Shown one piece after another: positions 33,740 to 42,122 of a stretch of DNA of 52,513 bases; within the stretch, counting starts at the first letter, position 1, and each line of letters opens with the position of its first letter. The position numbers were made by a program, and so were the translations under genes. The stretch covers positions 1-52,513 of the forward strand of contig CAYSWR010000006.1 in NCBI GenBank assembly GCA_964434855.1, given 5' to 3'. The notes below the pieces were generated by a model, which was not told the DNA's origin, made no database searches, and worked only from the letters and a program-made list of their open reading frames with translations. Source of the DNA: UBA8516 sp964434855 (GTDB taxonomy: Archaea; Thermoproteota; Nitrososphaeria; Nitrososphaerales; Nitrosopumilaceae).

Positions 33740-35062
33740 TTGAACACGAAAATAATAGTACTAGTTCTCGCAATTGTAATTGGTTTTCTTTGGGGCCAAA
33801 CTACATTGGGTACTGCTTTTGGCTTGTCTCAAACACACACTCCAGTTCCTGGAGTTCCATTTGAAGTTGGAGTTGGAAGTTATGCTCTGGTTCAAAATGG
33901 CGTCGAAATAAATGTACTAACCATAGAAGATTCTAGATGTCCTGCAGATGTACTCTGTGTCTGGCAAGGTGAAGCAAAAATTTCAATCAATGTAATAAAA
34001 GATTCGCAAGATCTTGGCAACTTTGTTCTATCAACCCTAGAAGAAAAATCAACACAAAGATTCAACAACTTTACAATAAAACTGGTTGAAGTGCAACCCT
34101 ATCCATACAGCAATAAAGAGATCATGCTTTCAGATTATGTCATTACACTTGTAGTCTCGGATACGAATACTGCTGTCTCACCTTTAAAACAATACCTAGA
34201 TGGGGTTCCAATTGACAAGATTGTATGCTCAGCTGACCTGCAACTAATTATGAAAAAAACTGATGGAAAACCAGCTTGTGTTAAACCTTACAGTGTAGCA
34301 AAATTAATTGAGAGGGGCTGGGCCGTACATGTGTTACCTGAATATGTCAAAGACGAACCAAAAAATTCTGACATTTTTGAGCTAGGAAAATATCAAATAA
34401 CTACTGACACAATAAACTACAACAATTCAACAGGCTTTCTTGCAAGACCATCCGAGTCTGGAGAATTTCCTGGCGTGATATTAATACATGAATGGTGGGG
34501 TTTAAACGACAACATCAAAGACATGGCAAGAAATCTTGCTTCTCATGGATATACAGTCTTTGCAGCAGACTTGTATGCAGGTCAGGTAGCGACAACTCCT
34601 GATGGTGCAAGAAAGCTACTTACTACATTTGACGCTGAAAAAGGAATCTCAAATATCCAAGACGTAGCAGAACTTCTAAGAACAAAATATGAAATTGGAA
34701 GATTAGCTACAATAGGCTGGTGCTTTGGAGGTGCGCAATCACTTAACTATGCATTAAGTGGAAACGAGCTTGATGCTACTATAATTTACTACGGGCAACT
34801 AGTTACTGATCAAGACAGTCTTTCTTTGATTCACTGGCCGGTCTTGGGAATCTTTGGCGGGCAAGACCAGTCCATTCCAGTCGAAAATGTAAACGAGTTT
34901 GAATCTATATTAAATGATCTTGGCGTAGAAAATGAAATCCATATCTTTCCGGATGTGGGCCATGCCTTTGCAAATCCTTCTGGCGCAAACTATGCTCCAG
35001 AAGAGACAAAAGAAGCTTGGCAAAACACTTTGTTGTTTTTAGAGACTCATTTGAAAGAATAA
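33740..35062 (+). CDS. Secreted dienelactone-hydrolase-like enzyme with two N-terminal modules
   Basis: 440 residues, TTG start, signal peptide to about 28. Module 1 (about 30-145) has EDSRCPADVLCVWQGEAKI, a small beta domain also found on bacterial lipoproteins. Module 2 (about 150-205) is the Cys-pair module seen at 10053 (PLKQYLDGVPIDKIVCS ... PACVKPYSVAKLIERGW). The alpha/beta hydrolase part (about 215-440) has Cys in GWCFGG, Asp in GGQDQSIP and His in DVGHAFANP, the dienelactone hydrolase triad, plus HEWWGLND for the oxyanion side. Probably hydrolyses an ester or lactone outside the membrane. Confidence 0.85.
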   Translation: MNTKIIVLVLAIVIGFLWGQTTLGTAFGLSQTHTPVPGVPFEVGVGSYALVQNGVEINVLTIEDSRCPADVLCVWQGEAKISINVIKDSQDLGNFVLSTLEEKSTQRFNNFTIKLVEVQPYPYSNKEIMLSDYVITLVVSDTNTAVSPLKQYLDGVPIDKIVCSADLQLIMKKTDGKPACVKPYSVAKLIERGWAVHVLPEYVKDEPKNSDIFELGKYQITTDTINYNNSTGFLARPSESGEFPGVILIHEWWGLNDNIKDMARNLASHGYTVFAADLYAGQVATTPDGARKLLTTFDAEKGISNIQDVAELLRTKYEIGRLATIGWCFGGAQSLNYALSGNELDATIIYYGQLVTDQDSLSLIHWPVLGIFGGQDQSIPVENVNEFESILNDLGVENEIHIFPDVGHAFANPSGANYAPEETKEAWQNTLLFLETHLKE

Positions 35063-35286
35063 TCCTTGCGAGTTTTTCTTATTGCAAAGTATTCTGATCA
35101 GAAATCTCTAGTTTGTTTTCTTCAATCCGACTCTTCAATCTTTGTGGGTAACAGCTCATCCATGTTGTAAAACATATTTGTTAGAATAAGGCCAGTATGT
35201 AATATTGAAAAATTACTTGGTCACAAAAGGATTATTTGTTTAGTATGAAATTGTGGGTTATATCCATTTATCTTTGTAACTCGTTA

Positions 35287-35706
35287 TTAGCGGTGTATTT
35301 TGTTTGGCGTCTCTATCTTATCAATTAACTGTGGAAGGTCATGCATATCTCTTACTATGTTGTTGAGCTGAACTTTCATAATGATTTTATTTTTCACCAT
35401 CTGAATAAGAAAATTTTTGAATATTGATTGGTATCTTTTTACATGTTTTCCATATTCAATTGAAAAGCTTGTTGACACAAGCAAACCGTCATCGATTAAT
35501 GACTTTACTTTTCTATAACCTGACGTATGTGAGATACTACACATTCTGAGTACTTCGTTTATTGTTCTTGGTGTATCGATAAAAGTGATGAGAAGCTCCC
35601 TTTTAACATCGTCTTCTATAGTGTGTAATGTCTTTATTGCGTAACCATGATCGGATATATCAAACCACTGACTATCCGCTTTTGGAAATTTCAAAGTGGT
35701 TTTCAA
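35287..35706 (-). CDS. Winged-helix transcriptional regulator (ArsR-like)
   Basis: 139 residues. A wHTH domain is seen at about 25-90: ELLITFIDTPRTINEVLRMC, then SHTSGYRKVKSLIDDGLLVS as recognition helix and wing. The rest is a helical dimerisation part (FKNFLIQMVKNKIIMKVQLN). No metal-binding cysteines of classical ArsR are evident. It stands alone, convergent with the hydrolase gene; a TATA box on the reverse strand precedes the ATG at 35706. Target unknown. Confidence 0.75.
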   Translation of the reverse strand: MKTTLKFPKADSQWFDISDHGYAIKTLHTIEDDVKRELLITFIDTPRTINEVLRMCSISHTSGYRKVKSLIDDGLLVSTSFSIEYGKHVKRYQSIFKNFLIQMVKNKIIMKVQLNNIVRDMHDLPQLIDKIETPNKIHR

Positions 35707-35799
35707 TTGGAAATAAACGAGTTTTTAGAAAGATAAACTTCGCGATTAAAAGCTACTTTTCGCAAGATGTCATGGTTGTAAGATAAATGATATGATACT

Positions 35800-35919
35800 T
35801 TATTTTAATCCAAATATTTTTCCGCAAACCTCACATTGCCAGTGATCTGAAACAACATGCCATCTATGTTCATGTTTTTCCTTCCTATCTGGCTTCTTTT
35901 TATCTCCTATGACATACAT
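35800..35919 (-). CDS. Small zinc-finger protein, paralogue of the one at 19221
   Basis: 39 residues, ATG 35919 to TAA 35800. Lys-rich start (MYVIGDKKKPDRKEK) followed by HEHRWHVVSDHWQCEVCGKI. Two or three His and a CxxC probably hold one zinc. Almost identical over 20 residues to the 19.2-kb copy, including at DNA level, so this is a recent duplication or strongly conserved. Likely nucleic-acid or protein binding. Confidence 0.65.
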   Translation of the reverse strand: MYVIGDKKKPDRKEKHEHRWHVVSDHWQCEVCGKIFGLK

Positions 35920-36167
35920 TATACTGTATATCGATAACACAAATTTTATCCTATAAAAAAATTACGCAGCTTTTCTACTTTACAAATAATTTTTTCAAGA
36001 CTGCTATCAATAATTCATTATAGACAGATCGTGTTTTCCAAACAAAAATTACTGATTTTAGTAGACACGTCTCTCTGTTAAGATATATGAAAAATAGAAA
36101 AATTTTGGATTTAATCCATAGTAAATTACTAATCCATTTATGGATTGTTGGTAAATTTGCTTCCTTT

Positions 36168-36353
36168 CTAAAACCAAGACTTGTGAATATTTGATTTGAT
36201 CTTGTCTTTTAATTCAGGAGTAATGTCTTCTGGTTTCATGCTGTGATCTTTCATTGCATGTTCTGCGCATTGTGCCAAAATCGCTTCTTCTGTTTTGCCT
36301 TTTGCAACAAAACCACAGTCAAATCCTACTGAACTGCATTTGAATTTTAACAT
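36168..36353 (-). CDS. DUF1059 family small protein
   Basis: 61 residues, typical length. LKFKCSSVGFDCGFVAKGKT, then AQCAEHAMKDHSM and a closing DKIKSNIHKSWF match DUF1059, with three Cys and paired His suited to binding zinc. The family is common in archaea and actinobacteria with unknown function. A broken relative lies at 37335-37506. Confidence 0.9.
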   Translation of the reverse strand: MLKFKCSSVGFDCGFVAKGKTEEAILAQCAEHAMKDHSMKPEDITPELKDKIKSNIHKSWF

Positions 36354-36480
36354 GGTTTGGTAATCTTGCAGTAGTATTTATGTTCTCAAGTTATTTTTTG
36401 ACGCTACGATATAATGATATTAAAGTGTTGCATAGAAATTCTACGCGATACTTTTAATTCATTTTTGTAAGAAGCTACCA

Positions 36481-37302
36481 ATGATATCAAAAAGAAAACA
36501 ATTTGGTTTAGCTCTTGCAATAATTTGCATGTCTTCGTTTATGCCGCATTCGTTTGCCCAGCCAGCATATGATCACTTTTATGTAAAGGGAGTGGCAGAT
36601 GAGAACGGTCCTTTTGCAAATCAGAGTATAAGAATTCTTGGTAACGAAGATAAAGTTACAATTATTCGTAATACCCCAAATAACATGATAATCGTAAGAA
36701 TGATTGTATCTATTTCTGCACCTTGTTATGATGTAGTACCTACTATTTGCATAAGTGGTATTGTCTATGATACAAAAAATACAGACAGTCCTGATATAGG
36801 AGATGTCGTACGATTGAACATTGATCCAAGTGGAAAAAAGCAGACAATGTCTTTTCTCACAGGAGAACGTGCAGGCTCTAGTGTGTCAATCTATTCCAAG
36901 GAAAGAAGTCAACAGTTTGAATTCAAAAACACTCAAAAATTAATTTTCATTCCAGAGAAAAGAGACCCACTCACTTTAGTCAATAAATATGAAGATGACG
37001 GAATGATAAAAGCAATTCAAAAGGTACAAGAATTTGCAATTTCGCATCCAACTTTTGTCTTTGACGGAATGCCGCAAAGCCTTGATGTAAATCTAGTAAG
37101 CGTAATTCAATCGAAATTTCCAGTGTATATAGTGCAAGTAAGTTTTGACTCTGAGCATCCTGGTTATGGAAACAGAACTGGACAAGTATTAAAAGATGTA
37201 ACAACTCATCATGACATGAAAGTTATGGTGTCAGATTTTGGTGTTGGGTCTGCCATTATTGATGGAATATGGGATGAATTCAATCAGAAATGGCAAAAAT
37301 AA
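36481..37302 (+). CDS. Secreted protein with a beta domain and the domain shared with the gene at 21288
   Basis: 273 residues, ATG start, signal peptide to about 27 (HSFAQPAY). Residues ~35-150 are a beta-rich domain with CYDVVPTICISG, two cysteines probably bridged. Residues ~180-273 carry the domain shared with 21288-22139: HPTFVFDGMPQSLDVNLVS, HPGYGNRTGQVLKDVTTHH, WDEFNQKW. So this domain is used in at least two architectures. Role unknown; extracytoplasmic. Confidence 0.7.
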   Translation: MISKRKQFGLALAIICMSSFMPHSFAQPAYDHFYVKGVADENGPFANQSIRILGNEDKVTIIRNTPNNMIIVRMIVSISAPCYDVVPTICISGIVYDTKNTDSPDIGDVVRLNIDPSGKKQTMSFLTGERAGSSVSIYSKERSQQFEFKNTQKLIFIPEKRDPLTLVNKYEDDGMIKAIQKVQEFAISHPTFVFDGMPQSLDVNLVSVIQSKFPVYIVQVSFDSEHPGYGNRTGQVLKDVTTHHDMKVMVSDFGVGSAIIDGIWDEFNQKWQK

Positions 37303-37334
37303 GTCCACAAATACGACACTGAATATTTTCATAC

Positions 37335-37506
37335 ATGACAAAGAGCATAAAATGTTCTGACGTGCCCAATCAGTCTACTCCCAGCCTCTGCGCAAACTGA
37401 GGAAGAACTCTTCAAAAAGATCGAAGCACATGCAAAAGAGCACGGATTTAATGAAATACCAGAAGAGCTTTTATCAAAAGTAAAGGCTGCAATAAAAGAT
37501 CATTAA
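37335..37506 (+). pseudogene. DUF1059 gene broken by a frameshift
   Basis: ATG 37335 starts MTKSIKCSDV, the usual DUF1059 N terminus, but the frame then runs to a TGA at 37398-37400. Another frame continues as SAQTEEELFKKIEAHAKEHG and EELLSKVKAAIKDH to TAA 37504-37506, the rest of the family. The region between (about 37362-37390) has lost the second Cys segment and at least one base. Compare the intact copy at 36168. Confidence 0.65.
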
Positions 37507-37610
37507 TAATTCAATTTACACATAAAACAAATTCGAGTCAAAAATACATAGCTGGCTTACACAGCAGTTCATTAGAAAGACATATCCGATGTAACTATGC
37601 GCAACACATT

Positions 37611-37934
37611 GTGACAGTGATTGATTGTGCAGGCGATGAAGAAATTGCAAGTGATCTTGTAAAATACGCGATCAGTTTAGGCCATGATGCAAGACAAGAC
37701 AATTCCTATGTGATAATAAATGAAAAAAATGTTAAAAATATTCTCAAATCATTTATCAAACATACTGGCAAATCTGATTATGACATGTTGCAGGCAGATT
37801 CGGAAACCATCGTCCTTGCAAAATTAACATCCATTAGAAATTTTGGTCTATCTACTTGTGAAATTTGTGGTTATGTGGCCACTGATGAGGAATTATTTGC
37901 ACATCGACGTGCACATGGAATTCAGCTTTTCTAG
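37611..37934 (+). CDS. Protein with a C-terminal C2H2 zinc finger
   Basis: 107 residues, GTG start. The first ~75 residues are an alpha/beta domain (IASDLVKYAISLGHDARQDN, SYVIINEKNVKNILKSFIKH). The end has STCEICGYVATDEELFAHRR and a second His, a classical C-x2-C-x12-H-x3-H finger. Probably a small nucleic-acid-binding protein. Convergent with the next gene, three bases away. Confidence 0.65.
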   Translation: MTVIDCAGDEEIASDLVKYAISLGHDARQDNSYVIINEKNVKNILKSFIKHTGKSDYDMLQADSETIVLAKLTSIRNFGLSTCEICGYVATDEELFAHRRAHGIQLF

Positions 37935-37936
37935 AG

Positions 37937-38137
37937 TTAATTTTTTGTACTCTCTAAAAACAAACCAGGATGAGGAACTATCTTACAATATTCAATAAGA
38001 GGCAGTGATTTTAGATTCCGGTATTGAGTTTCGGTTAACCACTCGTTGAGTTCTTTTACAGCATTTTTAAATTGAAATTGGACTAGCATTTTCTTCGCTA
38101 AATTTCCATTACTTTCCACAATATCAACAGTAACCAT
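37937..38137 (-). CDS. Small protein of unknown function
   Basis: 66 residues, ATG 38137. Strand then helix then helix (MVTVDIVESNGNLAKKMLVQ, KELNEWLTETQYRNLKSLP), no cysteines except one in IEYCKIVP. No family recognised. Upstream on its strand is a cluster of GGAAAT/ATTTCC palindromes, which may control it. Confidence 0.5.
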   Translation of the reverse strand: MVTVDIVESNGNLAKKMLVQFQFKNAVKELNEWLTETQYRNLKSLPLIEYCKIVPHPGLFLESTKN

Positions 38138-38173
38138 GTTGATGCTATCTGATATTTTTGTAATATGATAAAA

Positions 38174-38220
38174 GGATTCCTACATTTCCCAAATTTAGGA
38201 AATGATTTCCTTGAAGGAAT
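38174..38220. promoter_or_regulatory. Cluster of alternating TTTCC/GGAAA palindromes
   Basis: Within 47 bases the motif occurs in alternating orientation: GGATTCC (38174-38180), ATTTCC (38184-38189), GGAAAT (38198-38203), ATTTCC (38205-38210) and AAGGAAT (38214-38220). GGAAATGATTTCC and TTCCTTGAAGGAA are each perfect palindromes. It lies about 40-80 bases upstream of the ATG at 38137 (minus strand), where an upstream regulator could bind. Confidence 0.45.
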
Positions 38221-38343
38221 TGTATTATGGTGCGTTATTTTGTGAAAATCTTGTATTAAATTAACTGTGCAACCTTAGTTTAATTTTGATTCACAAATTT
38301 CTAAAATTAAATACTAACAACCATATAATAGAAAACAAGTTTT

Positions 38344-38988
38344 CTAACCTATTTTCTTATTCTGTTCTCGATAAAGAGTAAGGCGATAAAAGATCAGAAT
38401 GCCTGTCATCTCAAGTGTTTCAACTAGTGCTACAGTGTAAAAATGTAATAACCATCCATCATACATTTCATTTAGTATTGCTAAAAGCGCAGATATCTGA
38501 GGAAACGCAAAAAATATTGCAAGGACAAAGCCTGCTGAGCCAGCAACCCAGTCCTGAACTGTCATTTTCTTTGACTCTGCAAGCATTTTTTGTGGATTAT
38601 CGATGCCTTCTAGCTTTTGCAATAACTGTGTTTTTATATCTAAATAAGTCGAGTTTCCAAGCTCAATTGCAACAATCGTTCCCCCAAGCAATAACAACAT
38701 CAACGTGGCTTGTCCATATGTCAATATCTTCCTCTTACCACGTTGGACTTTGCGCATCTGATTCTCAAACATTTGACCAAATCTTCCAAGCTTGTTCTTT
38801 TTGACAAGCACTACCATGAGAACCGATATGGCGGAGACTAAACCAAAAGAACCAAACCAATGTGTAGAAACATAGGTGTAAAATAACAATCTAACAGGAA
38901 GTAAAAGTCCTGTCATGACAGCAAAGACTATCAGTGTCTCAACTATTTCCTGCTTGCGACTAGCCTTGGTTTTTGTTTGGTCAAACAT
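38344..38988 (-). CDS. Integral membrane protein, four to five helices
   Basis: 214 residues with hydrophobic segments at about 16-34, 45-62, 90-108, 148-168 and 175-198. Basic loops (VKKNKLGRFGQMFENQMRKV, QRGKRKILTYG) suggest cytosolic orientation by the positive-inside rule. A short helical external loop has TQLLQKLEGIDNPQKMLAES. No transporter or enzyme signature recognised. Confidence 0.65.
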   Translation of the reverse strand: MFDQTKTKASRKQEIVETLIVFAVMTGLLLPVRLLFYTYVSTHWFGSFGLVSAISVLMVVLVKKNKLGRFGQMFENQMRKVQRGKRKILTYGQATLMLLLLGGTIVAIELGNSTYLDIKTQLLQKLEGIDNPQKMLAESKKMTVQDWVAGSAGFVLAIFFAFPQISALLAILNEMYDGWLLHFYTVALVETLEMTGILIFYRLTLYREQNKKIG

Positions 38989-39074
38989 ATCTAAGTATGT
39001 GTTTGGCTCTTAGAGATTTAATGAATTGTATGTTTTTTTGAATTAATATGGTCATAATTATATTAGATATGAAA

Positions 39075-39683
39075 TCAATCCACCATTTTGTTAGTGTGAT
39101 TCTGTTTTCTTGTAATAACACCTGACTTTAATCGCATAACAACAAATGCTGGAAATACAAAATACATTCCAATATTAAGTAAAATCACACCAGCCCCATA
39201 ACCAATCATTTCCATTTCGGAATCAATGTTTAGGTAGCTAAGAATCGAGAGTGTTGTAATCAGCGGTGTAATTGTTGTTTTTACAATTTCTTTAAAGGTG
39301 GCATTTTGCCTTTCCCACTCTGCCACTGTAGGACTAAAAGTGTAATAGAATTGGTTAAATGCAGCCATAAACGTGGTGCCAGATCTAGTCTGTAATAGCA
39401 TGTTGTCCCTTGTTTCTCTTAGCATCTGAACTTGGGGAGCTAGCTCTGATCCAAATGACGCAGTAGCTATAAGACATCCTGAATATTTTGCGGCTTCAGT
39501 TGACGAATCTTGGACTTTGTTAACCATAGATGTAGCAGTGTCTTCTGAACCTTGTACTGTACTTTGCATTTGTTGCTGCATGGAATCCATTCCTAAGTCT
39601 TGAGCAAATGCCGATGATGGAATAAAATTAACTCCAGATATTGCTGTAAGCATAGCTATGACAAATATGGCACCTTTCCTCAT
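39075..39683 (-). CDS. CFI-box-like membrane protein
   Basis: 202 residues from ATG 39683; the longer frame to 39734 adds 17 residues before a better signal peptide, so I prefer the internal Met. Signal peptide to about 28 (SSAFAQ). Residues ~70-140 carry a CFI-box-type domain: CLIATASFGSELAPQVQMLR, then RDNMLL, YYTFSPTVAEW and TTITPLI. The family box normally has CFIATAAYGS followed by LRxFRD. A membrane segment follows (about 160-182), with a basic end. The conserved Cys suggests lipidation or thiol use, function unknown. Confidence 0.7.
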   Translation of the reverse strand: MRKGAIFVIAMLTAISGVNFIPSSAFAQDLGMDSMQQQMQSTVQGSEDTATSMVNKVQDSSTEAAKYSGCLIATASFGSELAPQVQMLRETRDNMLLQTRSGTTFMAAFNQFYYTFSPTVAEWERQNATFKEIVKTTITPLITTLSILSYLNIDSEMEMIGYGAGVILLNIGMYFVFPAFVVMRLKSGVITRKQNHTNKMVD

Positions 39684-39734
39684 GGTTAGAATGAGTGTAA
39701 TCTTTGGGATAAACAAGATCATGTATTTTATCAT

Positions 39735-40064
39735 ATTAACATCATTAGGTTCTATGTGATTTTAGTACCTATCAATCAATTTCATCATTACAATTTATCT
39801 GCCCATCAAAAATAACTGATAATTTCTGCGCATATTTTTTTTATATAATTGTGATTTCATTGGTACCAATAGATAGGAATGTGGATTCCTGACTAGTGCC
39901 TCACAACCGTCTATTGAATACAAAACTGTAGAATCATTTAGAATAATCTTTTCCAAAAATTGGAAATTAGAAAGAAAAATTTACCCAAAGCTCATGTGCG
40001 TTGAAATGACAAGGTTGACTTAAATGTAGCAAACAAATTACCAAATTAATAAACTAGTGATAAA
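39735..40064. other. Intergenic stretch without a supported gene
   Basis: 330 bases between the divergent CFI-box gene and the DsbA-like gene. It is AT-rich with two T-runs (near 39835-39845). No open frame above about 15 codons with a start looks protein-like, and no strong hairpin was seen. It probably holds the two divergent promoters. Confidence 0.4.
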
Positions 40065-40922
40065 ATGTCAGATGATAACCAAAACAAATCAAATCCAGAA
40101 GAGATATCTGAGCCAGAAAAAAGATCTGGGCCAGAAGAAATATCTGAGCCTGGAAAAAGATCTGGTCAAGAACGTATCACTGTAAAAAAATCAACTTACA
40201 ATAAGCTGATTATTGGAATAGTATCATCACTAATTGTTGTAGCTTTCTTTACTGGTTACACTCTTGGCAGTCAAACCGTACAGCCACTTGTAATACAACA
40301 AAGTCCACAGCCCAGTAACGCCACACCGCAGCCAACTCAGACACAGCCAACAGAAGAGGCAAGAATTTTCGTTTCATTATCTGATGATCCAGTAAAGGGA
40401 AATCCAAATGCTCCGGTAACAATTGTAGAGTTTTCTGATTTCCAATGTCCCTTCTGTGCTAGGTTCTTTGCTCAAACCCTGCCGCAAATACAACAAGATT
40501 ATATCGATTCAGGCAAAGTAAAACTAGTCTTTAGAGATTTTCCATTAGAAAGCATTCATGCAAATGCAAGAGCTGCATCAATTGCCGCAGAATGTGCAGA
40601 TGATCAGGACATGTTCTGGCAGTATCATGACAAATTATTTGAGGGTCAAACTCAATGGGCACCTCTTAGTGCAACTGATGCAGCAAATACATTCAAACAA
40701 TATGCAACTGAATTAGGATTAAACTCTGAGAATTTCGGCTCTTGTTTTAACTCTCCAAAATATTTGGATGAGATAAACGAAGATTTTCAGAATGGGGCAA
40801 ATTATGGAGTCACAGGAACCCCCGCATTTTTCATAGGAAATGACAAGGATGGATACGTAATACTGATAGGAGCTAAACCATATTCCGCATTCCAACAAGT
40901 CATTGATAATGAACTATCATAA
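40065..40922 (+). CDS. Membrane-anchored DsbA-like thioredoxin-fold protein
   Basis: 285 residues. A cytosolic N terminus (1-45) made of two 12-residue repeats (PEEISEPEKRSG and PEEISEPGKRSG) precedes one membrane helix (about 47-68) and a Pro/Gln/Thr linker. The thioredoxin-fold domain (about 103-285) has the active site FSDFQCPFCARFF and the cis-Pro loop GVTGTPAFFIG, as in DsbA/BdbD-type oxidoreductases. It would form or shuffle disulfides of exported proteins. Several secreted proteins here have paired cysteines. Confidence 0.92.
   Translation: MSDDNQNKSNPEEISEPEKRSGPEEISEPGKRSGQERITVKKSTYNKLIIGIVSSLIVVAFFTGYTLGSQTVQPLVIQQSPQPSNATPQPTQTQPTEEARIFVSLSDDPVKGNPNAPVTIVEFSDFQCPFCARFFAQTLPQIQQDYIDSGKVKLVFRDFPLESIHANARAASIAAECADDQDMFWQYHDKLFEGQTQWAPLSATDAANTFKQYATELGLNSENFGSCFNSPKYLDEINEDFQNGANYGVTGTPAFFIGNDKDGYVILIGAKPYSAFQQVIDNELS
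40095..40166 (+). repeat. Two tandem 36-bp coding repeats
   Basis: Units 40095-40130 and 40131-40166 begin CCAGAAGA and contain ATATCTGAGCC and AAAAGATCTGG; they differ at only a handful of positions. They encode the 12-residue cytosolic repeats of the DsbA-like protein. The near identity indicates recent duplication. Confidence 0.7.
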
Positions 40923-40982
40923 GATCATTGTTAATTACCACATATCACACATCTACAATTTTGAAATATTATAGTTGCAGTT

Positions 40983-41183
40983 TTAATAATAACCGCCAGG
41001 TTGTTTTTCACTTGCTGTTGGAGGTGGATTTACTTTCATTATTCCCTCGCCTTCAAATGTTCTTCCTTCTCTTGATTTAGAAGCTGACAAGGATGGATTC
41101 TTGTATATCATACCGCCAAAGTGGGATGTAAATGAAAATGGAGTAATTGGGTATGGGCGTTTCCTAAAAGAGTAGGAAATCAA
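40983..41183 (-). CDS. Small basic, proline-rich protein
   Basis: 66 residues, ATG 41183 to TAA 40983. Contains RKRPYPITPFSFTSHFGGMI, SREGRTFEGEGIMKVNPPP and ends EKQPGGYY. A TATA-like TTTTTAAATATATC lies about 25 bases upstream on the reverse strand, fitting a leaderless ATG. No domain recognised; partly disordered by composition. It is on the same strand as, and downstream of, the PII gene. Confidence 0.5.
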   Translation of the reverse strand: MISYSFRKRPYPITPFSFTSHFGGMIYKNPSLSASKSREGRTFEGEGIMKVNPPPTASEKQPGGYY

Positions 41184-41233
41184 TAAAAGAATTTAGCTAC
41201 TCATGATATATTTAAAAATAAAAAAGAATTTTT

Positions 41234-41578
41234 CTAGATGGCAGAAACGCCCTTTTGTTTGCTTCCTATGTCAAATGCATCATCTACGGTTGTTACAAAT
41301 ATCTTGCCATCGCCTTTACTACCTGTTGAGGTAGCTTCAAGGACTGCATTAACAACAGCATTTGCCTTTGAATCATCAACTATGGTCATGACAGATTCTA
41401 TTGAATTGTATTCTGCCACATATCTTGCGGTTCCTCTTCCGCCGCCCACTGATGGCCTGTCTCCTTTTCCCTGTCCTTTACCGGAGACAACCAAAAATCC
41501 TCCTGCGCCTGATTTTTTGATTGCATCCCTAACCTCTCTTAATTTGTCACCAGGTATTAAAATGTCAATTCTTTTCAT
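41234..41578 (-). CDS. PII-like nitrogen regulatory protein, copy 1
   Basis: 114 residues from ATG 41578 (MKRIDILIPG); a longer frame to 41629 adds residues not expected in PII. The B-loop TGSKGDGKIFV is intact, so ATP/ADP binding is likely. The T-loop region GKGQGKGDRPSVGGGRGTAR is glycine- and arginine-rich and lacks the Tyr-Arg-Gly segment that binds AmtB or is uridylylated, so its partner must differ from GlnK's. PII trimers report energy and 2-oxoglutarate. Related copy at 46032. In an ammonia oxidiser it may act on carbon fixation or ammonia use; inference. Confidence 0.92.
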   Translation of the reverse strand: MKRIDILIPGDKLREVRDAIKKSGAGGFLVVSGKGQGKGDRPSVGGGRGTARYVAEYNSIESVMTIVDDSKANAVVNAVLEATSTGSKGDGKIFVTTVDDAFDIGSKQKGVSAI

Positions 41579-41741
41579 TATGAAATTAATCGGATATAAT
41601 GTATAAAAACATGATCTGATTGAGTACATGAATCTGGTTTAATTTGCTTAGGAACTCTTCAACTGATTTTTCAAAGCAAACTTTATCCTTTTACATATTA
41701 CATGATATGATACGGATTACAAGTCGCTGCACCAAAACATC

Positions 41742-42092
41742 ATGAGAATAGATCCTAAAGTTAGATTTGCTACAATATTTGATGTTAATGGTATCATATT
41801 ATACAGTGCTCATCGTGATGGTATAACTAACCTTCTTTCTCCTGAAGAAAATCAAAAGGCACTTGATCAAGCTATCAATGCATGGAAATCTAGAAACGAA
41901 TATGCAAACAAGATTGGCAAAGGCAAATACGTTTTGGCAGTTTATGAAAAAATAAAACGAATTACCATGCCACTAGATGACGAACATTTTCTTTACATTA
42001 CTACCGAAGCAAATGCAGACCATGAAAAAATAATTGAAAAGGCCCTAAAACTAAAACAAGATGCATTGCATGCCCCTGAAGGAATGCCATGA
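41742..42092 (+). CDS. Small protein distantly similar to the DUF6659-like family
   Basis: 116 residues. KVRFATIFDVNGIILYSAHR starts the fold; a middle helix with AINAWKSRNEYANKIGKGK and a late KRITMPLDDEHFLYITTEAN strand match the outline of the proteins at 42123 and 43596. Divergent from PII and convergent with the next family member. Probably a Roadblock/profilin-like cytosolic dimer. Function unknown. Confidence 0.65.
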   Translation: MRIDPKVRFATIFDVNGIILYSAHRDGITNLLSPEENQKALDQAINAWKSRNEYANKIGKGKYVLAVYEKIKRITMPLDDEHFLYITTEANADHEKIIEKALKLKQDALHAPEGMP

Positions 42093-42122
42093 TCTACAAG
42101 ATGACGAATAGATATTTTGGAA

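Noticed and set aside
35063..35286. Reverse 26-codon ORF (MSCYPQRLKSRIEEN...)
   Set aside because: Protein-like but very short, without promoter or relative in the window; not enough support.
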